Shown: positions 36,945 through 49,878, counted from the stretch's first letter. The stretch: DNA of 64,000 nucleotides from Mastigias papua (GCA_964019165.1 OZ025280.1:13324428-13388427), one strand, 5' to 3'. The notes: a model not told the origin generated them from the sequence alone. Translations and numbers: made by a program.

Positions 36945-39431
36945 ATGTTTTACAAATTGAAAGCAATTGTCGTTTTCCTAAGGTGTATTTCTAAGATATT
37001 ACTGCTGAGAAACTTTGGTAATATTATCTACGACTTATCAGCAAAATATGAAGGTGTACTATCAATTAGTCATCTACGCAAACTGGAGAAGGTCTCCAAA
37101 AAAGTACGTAAAGCTGAACTCGATATCCAGTTTCTAAAGAACTGCTTGACATTCAACGTGGCTCCAACATTCTTATGTTTTCCGCTTCCCGGAACATAAG
37201 GTCATGATGTAAAAGCTATCCGTCAGCGACTTCTACGGAGTGCAATCAAAAGAAGACAGAGGGAGTATAGAAAGCTCGTGTTTGAAAGAGATAAGATACA
37301 CAAAGAAATCAAGGGAATTCTAACATCTATAGAACTGTACGTTGTAGAGAAAGCCATGAGACGAAATGTAAAAGATGAAGAAAGAAAGACAGCTGTGATT
37401 CACGAAAAGAAACTCAAAAGTCTAACTAAGAACGAAGCTCTGCCTTTTTCCGCAAGAGATACAATTCACAACATCTCCTCATATCGCTTAACACCGGATG
37501 ACGAAGAAGTCTTAAAACATGGTCTCACTCATTCCATCATCCCACCAAGAATCCGTAAGTCAGATATTTTTACATGCTTTGAAATGATTCATCGCTCTAT
37601 GCTTGGAAAGCTGATAGATTCCAGGAATGCCTCTAAGCTGAGATCTGACCTGTCACATTTGGCACACCTCTACGTTTCCTCCCATCGCATTTCTGCCAGT
37701 GATGTCAAGACACACAGGATTCTTAAAGGGCTACGTAACAACGAACAGATCGTTATTCTGAGAGCAGACAAGGGAAATTCTGTGGTTATAATAAACAACG
37801 ATGATTATAGAAAAGGTATTGTGGACATTCTAAGCGATACCAGCAAATTTAAGAAATTACGCACAGATCCCACTCTTACTAGAGAAGGTAAACTGCAGCG
37901 TTTTCCTAGAGAACTTAAGACCAAAGGTAAATTAGATAATGACATCTATAGTAAAATATACCCAACAGGATCACAACCTGCTAGGATCTATGGGCTTCCC
38001 AAAATCCACAAGCTTAAAGTACCCAATACTATGCCTACTTTCCGACCCATAGTGTCTTCCATCCGCACATACAACTATGAGCTTAGCAAATATCTTTGTA
38101 GCATCTTACAGCCATGTATACCTAATGAGTACACTGCTGCCGATACATTTTCTTTTGTCTCTGAGCTTAAGAACATTGCTACTAGCAACAAATTTATGGT
38201 CTCTTTTGATGTTAATAGTCTGTTCGCCAACATACCACTAAATGAATCCATCGATCTTGCAGTCTCCTATATCTTACAGAATAATTCAAACCTCAAACTG
38301 TCTAAAGAAGACCTCAGTAAACTATTCTCATTCGCCACAGCACAGACCCATTTTCTCTTTAACGGCAGCACTTATGATCAGGTAGATGGCGTCTCAATGG
38401 GATCACCGCTTGCACCGGTACTAGCTAACCTTTTCATGGGTCATCACGAAAAGATTTGGCTTGAAAACTTTGATAACTCTAAGGTTCTCTTCTATTGCAG
38501 ATATGTTGATGATACTTTTTGCCTCTTCAATTCTGAACATGATGCTCTGTCATTCTTTAATTTCCTCAATAAACAACACCCTAATATAACATTTTCCATG
38601 GAAAAGGAAGCTAGCAACAGACTAGCTTTCTTGGATGTTCTGGTTGGCAATACTGCATCTTCTCCTACAACATCTGTCTATCACAAAACCACTTATACTG
38701 GACTTCTCACTAACTTTTTCAGTTTCTCCTCGCAATCCTATAAGGTTGGGTTGGTTAAAACTCTAGTAAATAGAACATATAAAAGTAATAATACATGGCA
38801 AGGATTTCATAAGGACATCGAAAATCTCATTATTACTCTTAAGAGAAATATGTTCCCATCCACAATTATTGATCGAGTCATTAAACAATATCTGAACAAC
38901 ACCTCACCCCCTTTTGTCAAATCTAATACCGGATCGTCTACTGAATCTGTAGCTACTGCTACCTTAAATTTCAAATTGCCCTACTTAAGCATCTCCTCAT
39001 TTGCCCAAAGAAAAGTGAGATCTATACTCAAAGCTTATTGTTCTAATTTAGATATACGATTAGTCTTCTCATCCTATAAACTCAGCAACATGTTTTCTAG
39101 CAAAGATCCCATCCCTAAATCATTGCGCTCACGTGTAGTTTACAAAGTCTGTTGTACGGGATGTAATTCCGTATACGTTGGCGAGACATGCCGACATTTC
39201 TCTACTCGTGTTTGTGAGCATATATCACGGGATAAAAGCTCGCATATTTACAAACACCTCCTCTCATCTTCCAGTTGTCGTAAAAAACTTATAAGCGAAG
39301 ACTCTTTTACCATCCTAGATACTGCCACAAGCAGTTATCAACTCAAAAGTAAGGAAGCTCTACACATTAGCTGGCTCAAACCTGATCTTAATTCCCAACT
39401 AACACATAGCACCTTAACAGTAAGCATCTAG
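36945..39431 (+). pseudogene. Penelope-like reverse transcriptase with GIY-YIG endonuclease
   Basis: One frame runs from about 36945 to 39431 with a single stop, TAA at 37197-37199, so 744 codons after it are uninterrupted. Landmarks in order: RADKGNSVVIINNDDY, ARIYGLPKIHK, FRPIVSSI, MVSFDVNSLFANIPL, GVSMGSPLAPVLANLFMG, YCRYVDDTFCLF (catalytic YVDD), NRLAFLDVLV, then the GIY-YIG nuclease (VYKVCCTGCNSVYVGET followed by TRVCEHISRDK). Penelope enzymes prime DNA synthesis from nicks made by this nuclease. If translation begins after 37200, the RT and nuclease are both complete, so the stop may or may not inactivate the element; an N-terminal extension would be lost. Confidence 0.9.
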
Positions 39432-39498
39432 TTTGTTTGTTTGTTTGTCTCTTTTTTTTTCATATATCTGCTGCCTATTCATTTGCTCCTACTCTAAG

Positions 39499-39912
<414 letters not shown>

Positions 39913-39916
39913 GATA

Positions 39917-40465
39917 TATGGACAGAGTTAGGACAGGAGAAGTATGATCGATCTATCGTCTAGCAAATATCGGCTATCAATCTACCAGCGACTTAAGACA
40001 CTCCAAGAATCTACTCTACTCTATGCAAGGACGCCAGGAGACCAAAGTAAGATATACACCTTTACGAATTGCATAAGCTATTGTAGTAATTATTTGTTGT
40101 GTTAGCATAGGCCGTATGATTTCATACTTTACCTAAGTATATTTAGTTTTAGCTTTACTGTATCATTTGATTTTAGTTCAAATCAACAGAATTCAATAAA
40201 CCCAACACAATTCGATACAGGTCAATGCAAATAAACACAACCCCAATACCGACCAACATCAGAACTATATCTATTAAAGCCCCATCAAGGCAAGAGATCA
40301 ATTATATGCAATTTATGCCATTAGCATCATATCAATGTACAATAAGTTCACTATTCGCTTGATTTACTTTGATTGCTAGTTTCACATTGATCTACTGAAC
40401 CCTTTTTGAAACAAATGAACGATTGTTGCATTTGAATGTGAGTTTGCTTGTGTACGAAGACTACA
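39917..40465 (+). repeat. BEL/Pao 5' LTR, left end missing
   Basis: Matches 57227-57775 almost throughout (a few percent difference by eye) and ends at the same CTACA. The first ~97 bp of the LTR, present at 57130, are absent here. Confidence 0.85.
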
Positions 40466-40626
40466 TTAGTTTGAATTTGTTCCCATTGGATTATCTATCT
40501 CAGTATGAATTTGTTCATTTCGTAATCTCATTATCGGGCGTCAAGTATCAGTTAGCAAACTTTGCTGCGTCAATTCAAAGCAATTTATGCAAGAATCGTA
40601 AGATTAGGGAATGTACAAGTGAGAAA

Positions 40627-41460
40627 ATGACTAGTGGTAAAACCGAGATTAAAGTCGTCGAGGAATCGGAAATTATGGAAGTCGTATTGGGAGAGGCCGT
40701 CGCTCCTCTGAAAATGTCTGGACAAGTGACACGGGACAGCAGTGTCGCGAAAGGCCTTTTTACGAAGAAACGCAATGAAATTAGCAATATCTTTGAAGAA
40801 TTGACGGAAAGGTCTGAAGTGGAGAAGAAAGTATCGGAACTGATATCTAGTTTTGAAGGACTAGTGAGGGCTCATGTTCTATATCATGATACTCTAACGG
40901 AGAAATTAGACATTGAGGAGTCCAATGACTATATGAGATTTGAAGACCTGAAGTTCAAGGAGCTAGCTCACTCTCTTGACAAATGCAAGGCCAAACTTTT
41001 GGGCAACTCAGAAAATCTGCCTGTGAATTTGCAATCGCTTGTTACACCGTATGATTCGGCCAGCCAAGCAGGGAAGAGTAAAAGATCGTTCAGTGTTGGA
41101 AGCTCACTTTCTAGTACAGAGGCAAAACTCTCAGCAAAAACGGCGGGGCTACTTGCAAAGGCCTCTACACTTGGGAAGTTAAATGAAATAGAACAGAAGC
41201 AGCTACAACTTAAGCAAGTAAAGTGAGAACTCCAGATTAAAGCAGGGCTAGCAGAGACTGAAGCAGAAGAAGACGCTTTAGCTGAAGCTGAAGGAAGCAA
41301 GGCAAGTACTTGGGTCAAGAGTATACTCCCCGAGGACCCTATGCAACCAAGGTCCCTTGTTAACTCATGGCTTTTGCAGAACACTGAGCTCAATATGCCT
41401 GCTATACCTAAAGAGGAGCTTAGCCATTCCCATAGGGAATCCACCACAAACCCTGTAATA
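40627..41460 (+). pseudogene. BEL/Pao Gag, interrupted
   Basis: It starts at the first ATG after the LTR. The region resembles the BEL Gag N-terminal domain: KGLFTKKRNEISNIFEELTE, a helical middle (DYMRFEDLKFKELAHSL) and a charged coil rich in Lys, Gln and Ala. TGA at 41224-41226 breaks the frame, which then continues (AETEAEEDALAEAE) to the ISL2EU insertion at 41461. Protease, reverse transcriptase, RNase H and integrase are missing; pol resumes only at 56542, so the copy had lost most of pol. Confidence 0.7.
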
Positions 41461-43032
41461 GGTCACTTCGGAACATGCAGGACCTTTACTTTTCTCGTCC
41501 TTAGCAACAGCACAAAGGGGAAGTGTCTTTAGTTGCACTTGAAAGCTACAGCTACAGTGATGCCCAAAAGTTGTTGTGTGACGTTTTGCACAAGGAATAA
41601 AGTAAAAAATCCGGATTTAAGTGTCTATTTGCTTCCAAGTGAAGCAACAGAGCCGGAAAGAAGGTTGTAATGGCTGCCAGCTATACGAAGAGAGGACAAA
41701 GATGGGAAGCTATGGTCCCCAGCATCAGATTATTATTACGTTTGTTCAAGACATTTTATTGAAGGTATGAATTAGTTGGATTTTTAATTAGACATTTTTT
41801 ACAAGCAATTCTTATTACTTATAATTGCTATGAGCCATCTCATATAGACTGACGTCATCATCCTAATCAAAGAACTTGTCTTTTCTATATTCTGATGTCT
41901 TGGTTCAGTTCTTTGTTAGCATCCAAATCTTTTTTGCCGATATTTTCAAAGTGAAATTCATTTGACAGGTCGCAAGTCAAATGATGTTGAGCACCCTGAT
42001 TATGTTCCCTCTTTGTTTCCCGAAGAAAATAGAAGATCTGCTAAGCCAAGTAAGCTTGCCTGTTATGAGAGGAAACAAAAACGTGACAGCATTAAAAGAG
42101 TACTAGATGCCAATAAGCAGAGAAATTTAGGTTTTGAAGTAATTGAAAGACAGTATGAACAAGCTGTAGATGTAGGCACAGGGCAAACCACATAAAACGC
42201 CCCTTCTGAAAGTGTCCATGATGAAACTTTGCATATCTCTCCCCAAGCTAGTGAAGAAGAGAACATAGCTCTTAAGGAAGAGAAAGAAACCCTGCATGAA
42301 GAGCTTGCAGAGCTGAAAGCAGCTGATCTAAGCTTGATGATGGAGAATGGAAGATTAAAACAGGAAGTAGACAGCCTTAAAACAAAGCTTCGACTAGCAG
42401 AAGGGAGAGCTTTGAGTATTAGTACTATAAAGGAGAAGGATGGAAACTGTAGACTGCTGACAGGGATTAGTTGGGGTTCGTTTCAAGTTCTTTTTGGATA
42501 TCTTGAGGGTTTCATAAAGCAAAGTGGCTCTGGTATAAACAGCAAGTTAAATTCTGAGACTCAGCTATTTCTTACCCTTCTAAAACTAAGGCAGAATGTT
42601 TCTATGGATCTGCTAACACTGATGTTTGGAATAGCATGATCAACTCTTCATGCTATCTTTAACAAATGGGTACATTTGATGTACTTGAAGATACGTTTTC
42701 TTGTACATTGGCCAGATAGAGAGGTGTTCTTCAAAACTATTCCTCCTTCCTTCAAAGCAAAGTACCCCAGACTGACATGCATTGTTGATTGCTTTGAAAT
42801 CAAAATTGAATATCCAAAGAGCCATAAAGCCAGAACACAAACATATTCAAGCTACAAAAAGTCAACTACTGTGAAGTTCTTTATTGCCTGTCACCCAGCT
42901 GGGTGTATAACATATATTAGTCCTGCATGGGGTGGCAGAGCATCAGATGTAGAAATTGTCAGGAAATCAGGCTTTATATCACACAAATATTTTGAACCTG
43001 GTGACCAAATATTGGCAGATAGGGGATTCACT

Positions 43033-46000
43033 TATAGGAACGTGTGTTGTTGGGTCCTATAGACTGCAGATGTTCGTTCAGTGACATTCGTCGTTGATCC
43101 ATGTTGTTGCGTAGCCTTATTTAACGTGCAGAGAACACGGAGGCAGAGAGAGGAGACGTTGATGTTGACGGTACTCTGACTCTACTCTGACTGAACTTTA
43201 CATTACAAATAACAGTGATATATACAGAAACATTGAACAACCGAAATAAACATGAGTTACGTACAGGAAAGGGTTAGGTGGTTGTTAGTTGTTTGTTGAA
43301 TAGATTCGTGTGGCGATGTTTGCATGTGGAACAACAGAAGAGGAATGACCGGGTGTGTGATGACAGGAGTGACGTATGGTCATGTCCCAGGTGTGTGATT
43401 TGAGTATGCGAATGAATGAAAAGAAGAAAATTGGCATTGAGTATGAAATGGCCTATGTGTACAATGTTTACGTGTCACTACAAGAGCTCCCCCCTTAGAA
43501 TGCAAGCGGATGAGAAGCATTCGATCCGTAAGGGAGAAAGCAGTGTAGGAGTGTAAACATTGTAGGAAGAATGAAATGATGAGATGAGATGTGAGAATAG
43601 CGTTAGTTTCCCTAGTTAGGCTAATGATAAGTACAGTAGTTGCATGAAAACGTATAGGTAATAATTGAAGATACACGAATATATGAAGCGAAAATATACG
43701 AAAATAAGATGACATACACATGAAGAATTAGCGATAAAGGTCCAAACATACAATAAAAATGTCCATTTTTGCGGTGGCCACGATGTGATGTTGTCAAGGT
43801 TTTGTGCGTTGGATAACCAAGAACCAGCGTGTCGGCGTTCGACGGTTGTGATTTGCGAGGTTTTATGTGTTGGGTCACCAGGAACCAGAATGTCGGCGTT
43901 CGACGATTGAGTGTGAGGTTTTGTGAGTAGGATCAACCAGGAACCTGAATGTCGGCATTCGACGAGTGTGTGCGAGGTTTTGTGAGTAGGCTGACCAGGA
44001 ACCTTTGCTGTGTTGCTTAGGCACTACAGTGGGTCGAGTGCGAGTTGCGATGAGCTGCTTGTCTTGCTTGCTTGTTGAAGCTGGATCAACGAAGGATTTG
44101 CGGGTCACGTCTCGGTCACCATTATAGGAACGTGTGTTGTTGGGTCCTATAGACTGCAGATGTTCGTTCAGTGACATCCTTCGTTGATCCATGTTGTTGC
44201 GTATCCTTATTTAACGTGCAGAGAACACGGAGGCAGAGAGAGGAGACATTGATGTTGACGGTACTCTGACTCTACTCTGACTGAACGTTACATTACAAAT
44301 AACAGTGATATATACAGAAACACTGAACAACCAAAATAAACATGAGTTACGTACAGGAAAGGGTTAGGTGGTTGTTAGTTGTTTGTTGAATAGATTCGTG
44401 TGGCGATGTTTGCGTGTGGAACAACAGAAGAGGAATGACCGGGTGTGTGATGACAGGAGTGACGTATGGTCATGTCCCAGGTGTGTGATTTGAGTATGCG
44501 AATGAATGAAAAGAAGAAAATTGGCATTGAGTATGAAATGGCCTATGTGTACAATGTTTACGTGTCACTACAAGAGCTCCCCCCTTAGAATGCAAGCGGA
44601 TGAGAAGCATTCGATCCGTAAGGGAGAAAGCAGTGTAGGAGTGTAAACATTGTAGGAAGAATGAAATGATGAGATGAGATGTGAGAATAGCGTTAGTTTC
44701 CCTAGTTAGGCTAATGATAAGTACAGTAGTTGCATGAAAACGTATAGGTAATAATTGAAGATACACGAATATATGAAGCGAAAATATACGAAAATAAGAT
44801 GACATACACATGAAGAATTAGCGATAAAGGTCCAAACATACAATAAAAATGTCCATTTTTGCGGTGGCCACGATGTGATGTTGTCAAGGTTTTGTGCGTT
44901 GGATAACCAAGAACCAGCGTGTCGGCGTTCGACGGTTGTGATTTGCGAGGTTTTATGTGTTGGGTCACCAGGAACCAGAATGTCGGCGTTCGACGATTGA
45001 GTGTGAGGTTTTGTGAGTAGGATCAACCAGGAACCTGAATGTCGGCATTCGACGAGTGTGTGCGAGGTTTTGTGAGTAGGCTGACCAGGAACCTTTGCTG
45101 TGTTGCTTAGGCACTACAGTGGGTCGAGTGCGAGTTGCGATGAGCTGCTTGTCTTGCTTGCTTGTTGAAGCTGGATCAACGAAGGATTTGCGGGTCACGT
45201 CTCGGTCACCATTATAGGAACGTGTGTTGTTGGGTCCTATAGACTGCAGATGTTCGTTCAGTGACATCCTTCGTTGATCCATGTTGTTGCGTATCCTTAT
45301 TTAACGTGCAGAGAACACGGAGGCAGAGAGAGGAGACATTGATGTTGACGGTACTCTGACTCTACTCTGACTGAACGTTACATTACAAATAACAGTGATA
45401 TATACAGAAACACTGAACAACCAAAATAAACATGAGTTACGTACAGGAAAGGGTTAGGTGGTTGTTAGTTGTTTGTTGAATAGATTCGTGTGGCGATGTT
45501 TGCGTGTGGAACAACAGAAGAGGAATGACCGGGTGTGTGATGACAGGAGTGACGTATGGTCATGTCCCAGGTGTGTGATTTGAGTATGCGAATGAATGAA
45601 AAGAAGAAAATTGGCATTGAGTATGAAATGGCCTATGTGTACAATGTTTACGTGTCACTACAAGAGCTCCCCCCTTAGAATGCAAGCGGATGAGAAGCAT
45701 TCGATCCGTAAGGGAGAAAGCAGTGTAGGAGTGTAAACATTGTAGGAAGAATGAAATGATGAGATGAGATGTGAGAATAGCGTTAGTTTCCCTAGTTAGG
45801 CTAATGATAAGTACAGTAGTTGCATGAAAACGTATAGGTAATAATTGAAGATACACGAATATATGAAGCGAAAATATACGAAAATAAGATGACATACACA
45901 TGAAGAATTAGCGATAAAGGTCCAAACATACAATAAAAATGTCCATTTTTGCGGTGGCCACGATGTGATGTTGTCAAGGTTTTGTGCGTTGGATAACCAA

Positions 46001-46752
46001 GAACCAGCGTGTCGGCGTTCGACGGTTGTGATTTGCGAGGTTTTATGTGTTGGGTCACCAGGAACCAGAATGTCGGCGTTCGACGATTGAGTGTGAGGTT
46101 TTGTGAGTAGGATCAACCAGGAACCTGAATGTCGGCATTCGACGAGTGTGTGCGAGGTTTTGTGAGTAGGCTGACCAGGAACCTTTGCTGTGTTGCTTAG
46201 GCACTACAGTGGGTCGAGTGCGAGTTGCGATGAGCTGCTTGTCTTGCTTGCTTGTTGAAGCTGGATCAACGAAGGATTTGCGGGTCACGTCTCGGTCACC
46301 ATTATAGGAACGTGTGTTGTTGGGTCCTATAGACTGCAGATGTTCGTTCAGTGACATCCTTCGTTGATCCATGTTGTTGCGTATCCTTATTTAACGTGCA
46401 GAGAACACGGAGGCAGAGAGAGGAGACATTGATGTTGACGGTACTCTGACTCTACTCTGACTGAACGTTACATTACAAATAACAGTGATATATACAGAAA
46501 CACTGAACAACCAAAATAAACATGAGTTACGTACAGGAAAGGGTTAGGTGGTTGTTAGTTGTTTGTTGAATAGATTCGTGTGGCGATGTTTGCGTGTGGA
46601 ACAACAGAAGAGGAATGACCGGGTGTGTGATGACAGGAGTGACGTATGGTCATGTCCCAGGTGTGTGATTTGAGAATGCGAATGAATGAAAAGAAGAAAA
46701 TTGGCATTGAGTATGAAATGGCCTATGTATACAATGTTTACGTGTCACTACA
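43033..46752 (-). mobile_element. tandem LTR array: four 450-bp LTRs and three 640-bp internal regions
   Basis: LTRs at 43033-43482, 44123-44572, 45213-45662 and 46303-46752; internal regions between them; period exactly 1090 bp. On the minus strand the LTR begins TGTAGTGACACG. The internal part begins TGGTGACCGAGACGTGACC, a typical primer-binding junction of LTR elements. CACT is duplicated outside the array (43029-43032 and 46753-46756). The 640-bp interior has no gag or pol, so this is a terminal-repeat retrotransposon in miniature (TRIM-like) or similar. The two middle units look identical; the outer LTRs carry private changes. Confidence 0.88.
43797..44015 (-). repeat. ~60-bp minisatellite inside each TRIM-like internal region
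   Basis: About four imperfect units containing GTCGGCGTTCGACG, a GAGGTTTTGTG block and ACCAGGAACC. Recurs at +1090 and +2180. On the minus strand the frame stays mostly open with a repeated peptide (SNAD-LVPGDPTHKT-like). Confidence 0.7.
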
Positions 46753-47077
46753 CACTCTCCATGATGATTTTGGTGCATTGGTTGGTGCAGAGCTAAAAAC
46801 ACCATCTTTCATGCGTGGAAGAAAACAGCTGCCTGCCAAAGAGGTTGAGGAGTCAAGGGACTTGTCAAGCATAAGGATACACATAGAACGTCTCATAGGG
46901 CTAATCAAAACAAGGTATCATATTCTTGAGGGCCAATGCCAATAAAATTTATAAAATCATTGAAGGATGAAGCCGGGGGAGTATCAGATGTTACAGTTGT
47001 TGACAAATTAGTAAATGTATGTGCAGCACAGGTTAATATGGACAATAGTATTGTTTACAATGCATAACACTTTTTCT

Positions 47078-47356
47078 ACAATGGCTGCCAAAACTCTTGG
47101 AACACCTTGCTTCTTATCTCTATACACTATCTCCCCTCCCCCCTGTACAATGTTGTGATATGGCTAGGAAACGAAGAAAAATGTAGATCTAACTTCACCA
47201 AGTGCACCGCACATCCAGTGACATATTCGTCGTTCTTCTCAACATTGTTTCAGGGGGGAGGGGGGGCTGTTTACGTGAAATACGACAATGAGGCGGTAAA
47301 TATCTATTTCTAGGAAATTCCACGCTACTGTTCCAACTACTTTTGGCAGCCATTGT
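47078..47356. repeat. 279-bp inverted-repeat element, copy 1
   Basis: Bounded by ACAATGGCTGCCAAAA and its inverse. Near identical to 53806-54083. It lies 12 bp past the ISL2EU transposase stop. No coding capacity. Confidence 0.85.
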
Positions 47357-47518
47357 CTTTTCGAAATTTCGAAAACGGCTAGTAGGAAATCAGAAACAAC
47401 TTTCACATAGGGGTTTTCTGGTGTGCTGATTTCATTGGTGAAATTGACATTGTGATCAGACAAGTCTGTGACGTTATAAAAGCTAAAAGGTTGTTTTTCA
47501 ATGTCATATTTTACAGTT

Positions 47519-47930
47519 TACACTAGCTGGCTCAAACCTGATCTCAAGTCCCAACTAACACATAGCACCTCATGATATCTGCTGCCTATTCATTTGCTTC
47601 TACTCTACTTGTCCCATATCCCCAGGTATTCCCCTTTGTTATCATATTACAGCCCGCATTCTAAGCACTTGGCACCCATTGATATTATCATAGGATATAT
47701 TATAACCCTCATTTTAAGCACAGACGCATTCTATCTCAATGGAATAGTTTTTGTTGTAAGACCCCTAGGGAGTAATCACTTGCCTTTATATCATTTGCAC
47801 CATGTAGTATGCTTATTTTGTAACTGAAGATGATTGTCCAAGCAATGGAAACGTTTTACAAATTGAAATCAATTGTCGCTTTTCTAAGGTTTATTTCTAA
47901 TATATAACTGCTAAGAAACTTTGGTAACAT
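47519..47930 (+). mobile_element. Penelope-like 3' end fragment
   Basis: Collinear with 39360-39790: last codons of the ORF (SWLKPDL region), a shortened 3' UTR, and the terminal repeat with a mutated hammerhead motif near 47822. Confidence 0.85.
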
Positions 47931-48599
47931 ATTTTAAATGTTTTGCAAGATTATCCTTAGAAAACTTAGATATATACTGTATATTCATATCAATCATACT
48001 ACTATCTTATTTCCTACTTATCCAACAATGCTAATTGCATGTTTCTCAAATAAATATGTTCTACTGCCAGTGTGACATGAAATATATTCGACTGTTAATA
48101 TAACATTACATAATAATCCTCCTGTGCAGCTACGAGACACATTTGTTTTTACAAGGCAACAGACATTGAAACCATATATGTTTTCAATGTGATACAGAAA
48201 ACAAGAACGTAGAGAGGTGATGGTGTGTATACGCATACAGACATAAATATATAAAAAGATTAAATACATAAATAGAATATACAAATATATATATTTACAG
48301 TGTATTTCTGCACAAATCATATAATCATAAGAAAGTGTGATAACAATTTAGTAAATAAAGTATTTCAATTGATTAACTGTCCCATTCAATATGTGTGATA
48401 CACCCTGAACAGCATGCCAACTGCAATCAATCCTGTAAAATATAGGAAGTAGGTAATTACAACCTTGACCGTTGAATTGATTGGTATCAATACCAGCATG
48501 CAAAGTGTCTAAAAGGCGGTGCATTTCAAATCTCTTATTTGTGAAAGACGATAATACGGAGAAATTTCTAGTTATACTTTTAAGCAGTATACATACCTT
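47931..48599. other. no gene recognised; region 5' of the Rep gene
   Basis: AT-rich, with no terminal repeat, iteron or stem-loop that I could pair with the Rep gene. Confidence 0.4.
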
Positions 48600-49878
48600 A
48601 TGGCTCATAGAGAAACCGCGTCGGTGATTGCTGTCGACTCTGTACGAAAAGTGTACATCATTACATACAGCAATGCAGACACAGATGCCTTTGACCGTCA
48701 TTCGTTTGCTCACGCTGTTGTTGCAGCTTTTGAGGAAAATACCACAAGTAAAGTGCTGCAGTGGGCCTGCTGTATGGAGAGTCATAAGGAAGGTGGCTTT
48801 CACTTTCACATGTGTATTTTATTAAATAGAAGTCAGCGCTGGTTAAAGGTAAAAAATGCCATTAAAGACACATATGGCATAGTAGTAAATTTTTCGGGCC
48901 ACTCAGGCTATCATACAGCGTATGAGTATGTAACAAAAGAAGAGTGCCATTGTGTTAAAAGTCCACATCACCCAGAAAATGTGATTGCCCCCAAGACCCT
49001 AACAGCAACGAAAAAAAATGCAAGAAGGGCTCAAGGAGGTCAAAAAAGCTCAGAAAGTAAGCACAGTTCAAGTGGCAGACATCATTCTTAAAAACAATGT
49101 ACATACCATGCTAGAAGTGTTGGCCTATGCCAATACCAGGAAAGTTGCTGGTGACTTGTCGATTTATCAGTTTGTTCTGGACAGAGGCCAGAAGAAGGTC
49201 TCTGAAGTGTTAAAGTCTGTGTGGGATATGGAATCTGCCAAAGAAAAGCTTGAGAGATCCTCACACACTCGCCTTGAGCTTCTCCAATCGCAGCTTAAAG
49301 AACCATGTGTGTGTGAGGGCCAGTGGTTGAGCTGTGCTTTGGAGATTTTGCATACTAATGATGTCGAAAGGGCAGTTTTCTCTGACGCCATTATTAAGCG
49401 TCTTGTCATGGGTCGAGGCAAGGGCAGAAATATATACATATGTGGGCAAGCGAATTCTGGTAAAACATATCTATTAGATCCTCTTCGCATCATTTACAAG
49501 TCTTTTCTGTCTCCCGCCACTTGTTCCTATGCTTGGTTGGGAGTAGAGGATAAAGACATCATTTTCCTGAATGAGTTCAGATACTCCCCAATCATTATAC
49601 CATGGAGCGACCTGTTGTTGTTATTGGAAGGCCAAGTCGTTCATTTCGCAGCTCCGAAACCTTCTTACAGCGAGGATATCTTGTTCCAGACAGACTCCAA
49701 TTTTGCCACAGCCAAATCACCCATTACTTTCATAAAGAATGGTGTCCTAGACGAGCGCAAGACTGAAATGATGACTGTCCGATGGCGTATTTTTATGTTC
49801 CGCTGTCAAATACCCTTCGACAAACAAAAGGTTATTCCCATTTGTGGACATTGCTTTGCAAGCCTGTTGTTATTGTAG
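48600..49878 (+). pseudogene. Rep-like gene: HUH endonuclease plus SF3 helicase, frameshifted
   Basis: The first part (ATG at 48600) has Rep nuclease motifs: motif I near KVYIITYSNAD, the HUH motif in GGFHFHMCI, and motif III in AYEYVTK with the tyrosine and lysine of the nicking site. The second part (in the next frame from about 49018) holds a superfamily 3 helicase: Walker A GQANSGKT, a Walker-B-like DIIFLNEF, and a motif C-like stretch PITFIKNG, then a short C-terminus with CGHCF. The break lies at a run of eight A (49011-49018), so it looks like a one-base slip. This domain pair is that of rolling-circle Rep proteins of small circular single-stranded DNA viruses (CRESS type) and related mobile elements. 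It could be an endogenised viral gene or a cellular Rep transposon. Confidence 0.82.

Larger units (their letters stand above)
41560..47066 (+). pseudogene. ISL2EU transposase (THAP + DDE_Tnp_4), dead
   Basis: Exon 1 (41560-41764) encodes a THAP C2CH finger: MPKSCCVTFC, a conserved W, then YYYVCSRHF. Exon 2 starts at 41969 in phase (HPDYVPSLFPEE) and leads through a coiled coil to the DDE_Tnp_4 domain: IVDCFEIKIEYP, TVKFFIACHPAG, AWGGRASDVEIV, ILADRGF. The reading then jumps over the LTR array (43033-46752) and resumes with LHDDFG and RIHIERLIGLIKTRY. Removing the array and one CACT copy restores the phase exactly. Stops at 41668-41670, 42193-42195 and 42637-42639 and a frameshift near 46930 show that the gene is dead. 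THAP binds element ends and the DDE domain cuts. Confidence 0.85.

Noticed and set aside
36911..36954. Working hammerhead in the left Penelope repeat
   Set aside because: The core has two changes at essential bases (CAGAAGA and loss of G12).
43380..46372. Three sets of identical 85-113 residue minus-strand frames, as a gene family
   Set aside because: They recur at the exact 1090-bp period, cross LTR borders and lie in non-coding LTR or minisatellite sequence; no domain is recognisable.
43033..46752. CRISPR-like or satellite array
   Set aside because: Unit length, TG-start LTR, primer-binding junction and CACT duplication show an LTR retroelement.
49011..49018. Programmed frameshift in Rep at the A8 run
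   Set aside because: Possible in principle, but no downstream stimulatory structure was seen and a one-base slip or read error is simpler.
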